From positions 7,254,001-7,318,000 of the forward strand of contig OX467084.1 of NCBI GenBank assembly GCA_950106755.1: a stretch of DNA of 64,000 nt. The letters are read 5' to 3'. The position numbers were made by a program, and so were the translations under genes. Position 1 is the first letter of the stretch. Each line of letters starts with the position of its first letter. The stretch is from Climacium dendroides. Its lineage: Eukaryota > Streptophyta > Bryopsida > Hypnales > Climaciaceae. Under the pieces are notes generated by a model that was given only the letters and a program-made list of their open reading frames with translations, was not told where the DNA came from and ran no database searches. This document shows, one piece after another, positions 57,573 through 64,000 of this stretch.

Positions 57573-58870
57573 ATTGTACCCTAGCATGATTCATCAAATG
57601 TCAATATACTTTTTTCATCACATTCGTCTCTAGAGCATTCCTTGGCACTTGGGACTTGAAGCCATTTCGAATCCATTTTGGACTTATTGTTATACCGGAC
57701 GAATTGGTCGAACATTCATGACGAGGGTTTTGAGCAAGGTTGCAAAATCTCATTTCTCTTGTGCCTCTGTGTGCCTTGTTCATTGATATTCCCCAGTGCA
57801 AGGTGTGGATGCTGTTACCAGTAGAGTTTGAGTCCCCACAATGTTGCCCAAAGTGATTATATGCAGCAACATGCAAATGGAGACGCACGTGTAATTGATA
57901 GAAATTGTCGCTAATCAAGTCATGGGAGAGAAATTTTACTGCTTTTATATCTCAAAAAAATTTATCTGAGATTTTAAAAATGATGCTCAGTTATGTAGAA
58001 CCACCAATACCTGATCCTGATCACTTAAGTAATTTCAGGACAGATGTGAGGCAATGGAAACTTTTGTCTCCTAGAGAGATAAGAAATATTGGGACTCTGA
58101 ATTTTTCATAATTTTATTCCCCAAATTGAAATTACTATGAATTTGGGGAGCCAAAAAGTATTTCAACTCCAAAGCCAATGTCTAGAATCTTCTAATTCCA
58201 ATCAATCAAGAGTCTACTTTCCGGATCAAAACTTTCCAGACACTTTATGACAATTTGGAGTATGTGTCATGACTTTACTAGTCCTAACCTGAAAATTGAA
58301 AAAAACAAAAAACAAAAAACAAAACATTTCATATTTTGGTTGTAAATTTGTTTGAGCCTTGGTTGGAAATAGTTGCATCTTACATATTGAGTATGCCTCC
58401 CTTATTGGGAATGGGTGGTTCTACCTTAGTTTAGTGGACAATAGTGCTTGGGAAATTTATTTGGAGATTCCCTAGTTCATTTCCTCCTTCTATAGGAATG
58501 GACTAGGTTTTTCTCAATGGTCATTGGTTCCATCAATTTCAAAATCTACGAGTTTATTTCCTTCAATATCATTTTCTCACCTGCCAATTTCCTTCAAACT
58601 TGAATTGAAATTGGCTAGATTGCTAGAATCCTTTGATGTGAAAAAAATTATCAACTTCAAATTGAAATTACAAATCAATATTGTATCCTTGGCAAGAATT
58701 TCATTTTGTAAAGACCAAGGACCCTCAACTCATCCAAGATGAATTGAGAATGGTGATGAAAAGTTTGAACAAATTAAATAAAAAGAGTTTAGGCATCAAA
58801 ATTTTCACCTTTTTTAAGTGTTCTAAACCTCCACATATGATCTGAGGGCAATTCCATCATCCTGCGTGAC
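57573..58870. other. 3' flank of psbP, nothing further supported
   Basis: It begins with the psbP 3' UTR (no clear AATAAA near the stop). Beyond that lie short AT-rich ORFs without motifs, and an (AAAAAAC)n patch at 58300-58325. Confidence 0.4.
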
Positions 58871-58965
58871 CTCGTCATCCAGACGAAAAATTGCTATCCT
58901 TCATCCTGCATTGTCTAACGTATTTGAAATCATCCCAATGCCAATTTGAGCCACGAAAAGGCGTT

Positions 58966-59298
58966 TCAAAGTACAAGAACTCTTGGGAGAGATTTCAAAT
59001 CGCCTCTACGGTCAGGGCACAAGTTTGGAAGGAATTTCAAATCGCCTCCATTCTCAGAGCACAAGTCTGGAATGAACTCTTGACTGACACGCCTGAATCG
59101 ATCTCGTAATCTTCGAGGACCTGTACCATAAAATTCATCCACCTTCTCCCCATCCCGGAAGAAGCGGAATGTAGGAGTAACGCACATCTCGGGTAGTTTC
59201 ATAGCACATATCCGCATCGGCATAAACAAACATCGCTGGTTTGTAGTCATTGCTCAAGTTGCAAAATGTGGGCAGCATTTGTCGACATGCATACCACC
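58966..59298 (-). pseudogene. thioredoxin-like protein relic, frameshifted
   Basis: On the minus strand, from about 59298, one frame reads QMLPTFCNLSND, then KPAMFVYADADM, then ETTRDVRY. The match then jumps to another frame: TPTFRFFRDGEKVDEFYG, then RRLRDR. Joined, this is the second half of a thioredoxin fold with the cis-Pro motif (TPTF) and a following beta hairpin. The jump occurs at cgttact (about 59180), where two bases seem to be missing. Upstream, where WCxxC should be, the frame gives R-W-Y-A-C, so the first catalytic Cys is lost. The tail after RRLRDR is extended by a tandem ~42-bp duplication (58975-59070). A candidate acceptor (ggtgcag) lies at about 59299. Either a pseudogene or a sequencing indel in a divergent gene. 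Confidence 0.6.
58972..59065 (-). repeat. tandem ~42-bp duplication in the tail of the thioredoxin-like relic
   Basis: Two units, each acttgtg(c/t)... followed by gaggcgatttgaaat. Translated, they give PDLCSENGGDLK and PNLCPDRRGDLK. Confidence 0.7.
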
Positions 59299-59882
59299 TG
59301 CACCCCAAGTATTGAAATCAATTCAATCAACAAAGATCCTAATCAGTATCTGTCTTCGTTTAACTCCTCCAGGACCAAGGATTCATGGTGTCATTGGCCA
59401 ATTGATCATATACTGTGAGAATATAATTCAGACGGACCCAGAGTTCACATCACGACAACATTGCCATCATTAGTCGAAAACTAAAGGAAATTGAACAAAA
59501 GAAAGTCCTCGTGTGACCTAAGAAAAACATTTGCGCATGTTGGTCATTTACGGTTTACTAAAGCCTTCTGGGGTGATACACGAACTGAGAGATGGTGCGA
59601 AAGGTGGCCTGGCATCTTTTTAGAATCGAGAGCTTCTACCATGAAAAATAAGAATCAATAACTCTGGTCCCAAGACCAGTGTGAAAGAAGAATCTGTTGG
59701 ACCAGTTCTGCTAAGTAGATAGCGGTCAGCCATGATAACTTGTCAAAAAGCATCAATTACTTTGCAATGACTTCTGATCTAACCAATGTCAAATTTGTAA
59801 AAATTTATAAAGTCCCTTTACATCAATACACTACATTTTGAGGAAGGAAGAAAAGAGTCTCACCATGGAGCACTGTAAGTTA
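59299..59882. other. no supported gene; may contain missing upstream exons of the thioredoxin-like relic
   Basis: No WCxxC-encoding segment was found. The sequence is moderate in GC with short ORFs. Confidence 0.3.
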
Positions 59883-60547
59883 CTATAGCCTGCGAAACCA
59901 GACACACGCACACGTCCGTAACGCGAATGCAAATGCAGAAAACACATCTCCATCGACAACGAAGAATCTAATATGCATATCCTCCAAAATTAGCAGAAGA
60001 AAGAGAGGTTTGAAGAATCGAATGACTCCGATGGATTGGAAAAGCTGAAAATGCCCTGAAAAAACTAATTCTAAAGACGAAGGCAATAGGACGAGTGAAC
60101 TCACAAGATTTTTGGAGATTCTCGCTCGTTACAGCAGTGTCAGAAGCTCCTCATCGTTGTGAGCACAGACCAGATTCCCATGGAAGTTCACGGGCAAAGA
60201 CGAGTCGTCCCCGATTACTACTACTGATGCTGCCGGATTGTTGTGCTACTCTCTTCGTGGTTCCAATTGTTGCAAGCCCTTCTGAAAATTGGAGGCACGA
60301 AGCAAGCGCAACAATACTGGCAGCACATGCAGCAGTAAATCGAGACGCGGTCCTCGCTCTCACATTGTCCTTCGTGCTACAATTGTTCAAATCTTCACAA
60401 CCCAAAATCATTCTCGCCATCGCGCTTGCAACTGCTAACGCAACAGAGGAAGAGCCATGGCGACTTCATAGGCGCGGAGGAAAACGCGAAGCTCGCATTA
60501 GCAAGGTCAGGCTTCGAAGTGGCTGTCTGCGGGTACATTCAAGCTAA
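59883..60547. other. GC-rich segment with overlapping unrecognised ORFs on both strands
   Basis: A plus-strand frame of 150 codons (60095-60547) overlaps a minus-strand frame of 89 codons (60151-60420). The minus frame has an Ala-rich, transit-peptide-like centre (FTAACAASIVALAS) and remains open for about 14 codons upstream of its ATG. Neither shows a domain. A minus-strand first exon upstream of the thioredoxin-like relic is conceivable but unproven. Confidence 0.25.
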
Positions 60548-60565
60548 TAACAGTGAACTTCCTGT

Positions 60566-60849
60566 CCAAAAATAGCCCCCACTTTTATATCACACTTGAG
60601 GGTTTAGGACTATTTACTAACCCCGCAGATGAATTTGGAGGTGAAATTTGAATGGGATGGTCTTCTTTTAGACTTGTAGACACTGTTAAAAGTAATTAAT
60701 TGTATGTTGTGTGGAAGTTCACAAAATGAGCTTCTTTCTACTTGCATTTCAAAACATATAAAATGTTATTTTGGTGTCTCTTTTGGTGAATGACCATTTC
60801 CATAGAGTTGTTACAAATGTACTATTTTTTTCCCCCTATTTTTTCCTAT
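60566..60849 (+). repeat. R3 repeat, left part of a copy split by an R1 element
   Basis: aaatagcccccac through tcttttggtgaatgaccattt matches 39095-39330. The text resumes at 61771 after the R1 insertion. Confidence 0.6.
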
Positions 60850-61770
60850 TTAACCCCTAAAGGACCAACATGCGTTTTTTGGCAGTATAGAAATTTTGGG
60901 CAAGTACATGTGACTAAAGGTTAGCATTTTTTAAGCTGAAATTTTAATAGAATATGGATACTAGGAATATCTTTCATATGCACCAAATTTCATGACATAC
61001 GAGTCAAAAGTTATGGCCAAATATGTTACTCTTTTCACTGGTCAGGCAATATGGGCAAATAAAAAAAAATCACTTTTTTTTAAAACAAAAATTTAAAATT
61101 GGTTTTCTAAAGTTATAGGTACATGGAAAGCTTTGAATCATTCCATTTTGATCAATGAGATGAAAATTATGAGCAATTTTTGTTTGCAAGCAATTATGGA
61201 TTCTCTACTCTAAAATAAACTTTGAAGTCTTTTATCTTACTCAATTTTCAATACTTTTTGAAAAAAATAAAATCATAGGATGTAGATTGTTTATAACAAC
61301 ATTTCAACCATTGGGATTGGCATTTTTCAATTCCATAATTAAATCCTTAACAATTTAATATTTTGAATCATTCTCTATTACTATCTACTTACTATTTTTT
61401 TCTATATGTTATACAATTCCAAATGATCTGAAAATTTTCAAATATGTCACCAACTTGTTTAGGAAAAAGGATCCAAAGAGTAACCACCATTTTGGACATT
61501 TTTTTATAGGAAAGTGAGCTTATGAAGGGCAGCTGCCTTGTTTTTTGCAGGGTTAAAAAAATGATTTCAATGAATTTGAATGCTTATATCTTGCAATCCA
61601 CAGTGGAAATTTTTGAAATTTTTACCACGTGTTCTCAAGTCAGCATAATACAAGATCCTACAGTTACATGTGTCAAAAAATGTTTTCTTGAAAAATTTGG
61701 TACTTGTACTAAAAACAACAATTTGGGAGCATTTTTGGTGAAAACATAGTGAAGGAACTTTAGGGATTAA
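60850..61770 (+). mobile_element. R1 element, full length, inserted in an R3 copy
   Basis: TTAACCCCTAAAGGACC opens it and GGAACTTTAGGGATTAA closes it, both carrying TTAA. The interior is collinear with the other R1 copies (catggaaagctttgaatcattcc, cttgcaatccaca, aagatcctacagttac). On either side the R3 repeat continues, so R1 inserted after R3. Confidence 0.75.
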
Positions 61771-62010
61771 AACATTGAAGTATCTATTTTCTTGAGATTT
61801 GTCACTTTTATAGTTCTCCTGCTTGAAGAATTTTTCTATAATTTTCTTTTGGCGGTTACCTTCAACTTATAGGTGAATACATTTGCCATAATTCTTAAAT
61901 TAAAAAAAAATCTAATTTTAAAGTACTCCAAAAAACTAAGCATGAATATTGTAAAAATGCAACAAAATTAGAAGGTGTTTCTTGCAATCGCCCATTTGTT
62001 TTCAAAAAAA
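61771..62010 (+). repeat. R3 repeat, right part of the split copy
   Basis: tattttcttgagatttg, gaagaatttttctata, taattttaaagtactcc and gaatattgtaaaaatgcaa match 39395-39600 in order. Confidence 0.55.
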
Positions 62011-62994
62011 TATAACTTACCTAAAGATAATTGTACCTTTCTAGATTGAGAGTTAATTTACACTAAAGGGGAATATAATCCTCATATCACAAAATCTTGG
62101 GGGTGCACTTAGTTCTACTACAACAAACCACATGCAAACAAGTGGTTTCTAATAAACTATAATTTTAACTTCAGAGTTTGAGCATTGTTTACTAATGACT
62201 ATAGGATTCTACTCCCAAAATTTCAAACTCAAATAAAATATGGAATGATTTCTAGAAGAGGTTAAAAATGCACTAAAATGTCATGTTTTTTTAACTCAAA
62301 TATTTTTAAAGAACACATTTAGATGATCATTGCATCAATATTCAACTCAAAGTGAGCTTTCAATAGAGAGTTATTTTTAGGAATTTTTTGTTCATTTTTT
62401 AGATAATTTTTACTTATATAATATAGGGGTGTGAAAGTAATTTTTTAGTTCTACAGTATATCTTTTTACTTCAAAAATTTGTAACTAATTATTATTAAAA
62501 AATAAAAATATCAACAATTCAAAACATAAACTTTCAAAGTAGAAAAATCTATTCATATTTTTTCATTTAATTTTATTTAGAATTCAAAAAGTAAATAGGG
62601 GGTCCAAAGTTTTGTTCACACGTGGTTTTCAATGGACACTCTAAGCAACCCTCCCGAGCTTTATGAAGGCAAAGAAAAATCTCTCGAATATACATTCTTA
62701 AAAATTCAGTAATTTTTTTTCCATCAAATCTTGGTGGGATCTCATCTTATGAATGGAAAATTTTTAGTTTATTTTTTACAATTTTTTCACTAGTTTTCAA
62801 AGAATAAAAATATATAACATTTAATTTTCTTGAAATTTTTCCATTAACATGTATTTGTGCAAAACTTTTGAAGATTTTTTTTATTGGAGTTGAAAGACAA
62901 GTCTAGACTTTTTGAAATGCACTCAAGATGAATTAAGAGATAGATTGCTTATTTGATTAGATTACTTATTTGATTTCATTTGATCTTGAGTGGG
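62011..62994. other. AT-rich intergenic DNA, nothing supported
   Basis: No ORF or bounded repeat recognised. Confidence 0.4.
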
Positions 62995-64000
62995 GTGGTT
63001 GCAAGAAATACCTATCTTATTTTGTAGTTACACCTTATATGTTGATTTGTTTTGTGGCCATAATTTTTGCATTCAAGCTCTAAATTACTCAAGATTTATA
63101 GATATGGTACGCATGAATATTATACACCTTGCTTAATTTTCTTAAAATTTTCAAAAATGTTTTATTGTCTAAAAATAGTCCTTGATTTTATGTCACAGTG
63201 GTTGATTTGGGGGAAGTAGTACTTTTAGTATCCCTTGAAACAAATTTGGAGCTAAAATTTGAAAAGGATGGTCTTCTAATAAACTTGTAGCTATTATCCG
63301 AGCTATTGTCTAAAGGAATTTTAACAATAGTTAATTATATGCAATAGAAAAATCTAGACCTATAGTCAAATGACTTTTAGCCAACATTAGGAAAACATTT
63401 AGGCTTAAAAAGGTTGCCAGTTTCTGATTTTTGGCACCAAGATGATGCAAATACAAAAAAATAATAAATTATTTTTTATAGAATTATTTTTTAAAGATAT
63501 AAAAATATAAAAAAGAAAAATCTAAAGTGGTATTGATGTGGTACCAATAGTGGCATGTTGGATTTGTAATTATTTTTTAAATTCTATAATTGCATTGTGG
63601 TAGGGCAAACCTCAAAACCTCTTTTAGGCCTAAATTTTCCTAATGTGGGTGATTGCAAGAAAGACCAATCCTATTTTGTATTACATTTGGACTGAAGGAG
63701 TTGTGTTTTGCTAAAACTTTTGATGATAAAACCTGATGAACTAGAAATTTTTATTAGAGATGGTTAACTTAACTATAATTATATCTCTTATTATTTAGAA
63801 ATTTTAAAAAATTATTTTATATATAAAAGTCAATTTTTTAAATTTGTCACACTTTGAGATTTAAAGATTTTTAGTACTAGGGAGTACCCAAAATTAATGA
63901 TCTAGAACTGAATACCTTACAAATGGAAATATTTTATTTTATTTTATTTTTAAAAAATTACTAATTAAATATCAAAATATTTATTTTCTTGAGATTTGAC
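62995..64000 (+). repeat. R3 dispersed repeat, copy running off the window
   Basis: Its left part matches 38940-39250. Its right part (gggtgattgcaagaaag, tagtactagggag-acccaaaattaatgat, ttttcttgagattt) is the inverse of 32888-33430. The element continues beyond 64000. Confidence 0.6.

Noticed and set aside
60095..60547. 150-codon plus-strand ORF as a gene
   Set aside because: It overlaps an equally plausible minus-strand frame, has no domain, and its composition follows the local GC-rich patch.
1..64000. LTR retrotransposon (paired TG...CA long repeats with gag-pol)
   Set aside because: No pair of long direct repeats bounding a protease, integrase or RNase H frame was seen.

Overview
The window reads as nuclear DNA of a land plant, most likely a bryophyte, although lineage is an inference. 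The evidence is a three-exon psbP gene with a plastid transit peptide and a twin-arginine thylakoid signal, two alpha-expansin genes, GT-AG introns, and a plant-type LINE reverse transcriptase relic. Coding exons are clearly GC-richer than the very AT-rich sequence around them. Only three genes are confidently intact in 64 kb, so gene density is low. I saw no bacterial operons, no CRISPR array and no rRNA or tRNA gene.

Layout. 1-1.6 kb: a possible minus-strand gene encoding a small acidic repeat protein. 1.8-15.4 kb: AT-rich sequence dominated by a ~0.9 kb repeat family (called R1 here) with TTAA-flanked terminal inverted repeats. 15.8-18.2 kb: a complete 2.37 kb CACTA-type element with a TAA target-site duplication. 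19.4-20.4 kb: an inverted R1 copy carrying a long (TA)n run. 20.6-22.2 kb: a GC-richer segment with weak coding signals, then nested small elements. 23.9-25.3 kb: expansin gene 1 (minus). 25.8-43.4 kb: MITEs of several kinds, including two hAT-like elements with 8-bp duplications, and a 5'-truncated LINE with a 13-bp duplication and poly(A) tail. 44.1-45.4 kb: expansin gene 2 (plus). 47.6-55.6 kb: repeat-rich DNA with two CACTAGAAGAAA-type elements and other palindromic MITEs. 56-57.6 kb: psbP. 59-59.3 kb: a frameshifted thioredoxin-like relic (minus). 60.5-64 kb: nested R1 and R3 repeats.

The two expansins are close paralogues (about 92% identical over the mature protein by manual count) in divergent orientation 20 kb apart. 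They would loosen primary cell walls. PsbP is an extrinsic photosystem II subunit in the thylakoid lumen and is functionally unrelated to the expansins. No gene cluster or multi-gene system is evident. The main interest lies in the mobile-element structure: exact target-site duplications, nested insertions, a possible TTAA-targeting plant transposon family, and a degenerate minisatellite filling intron 2 of psbP.
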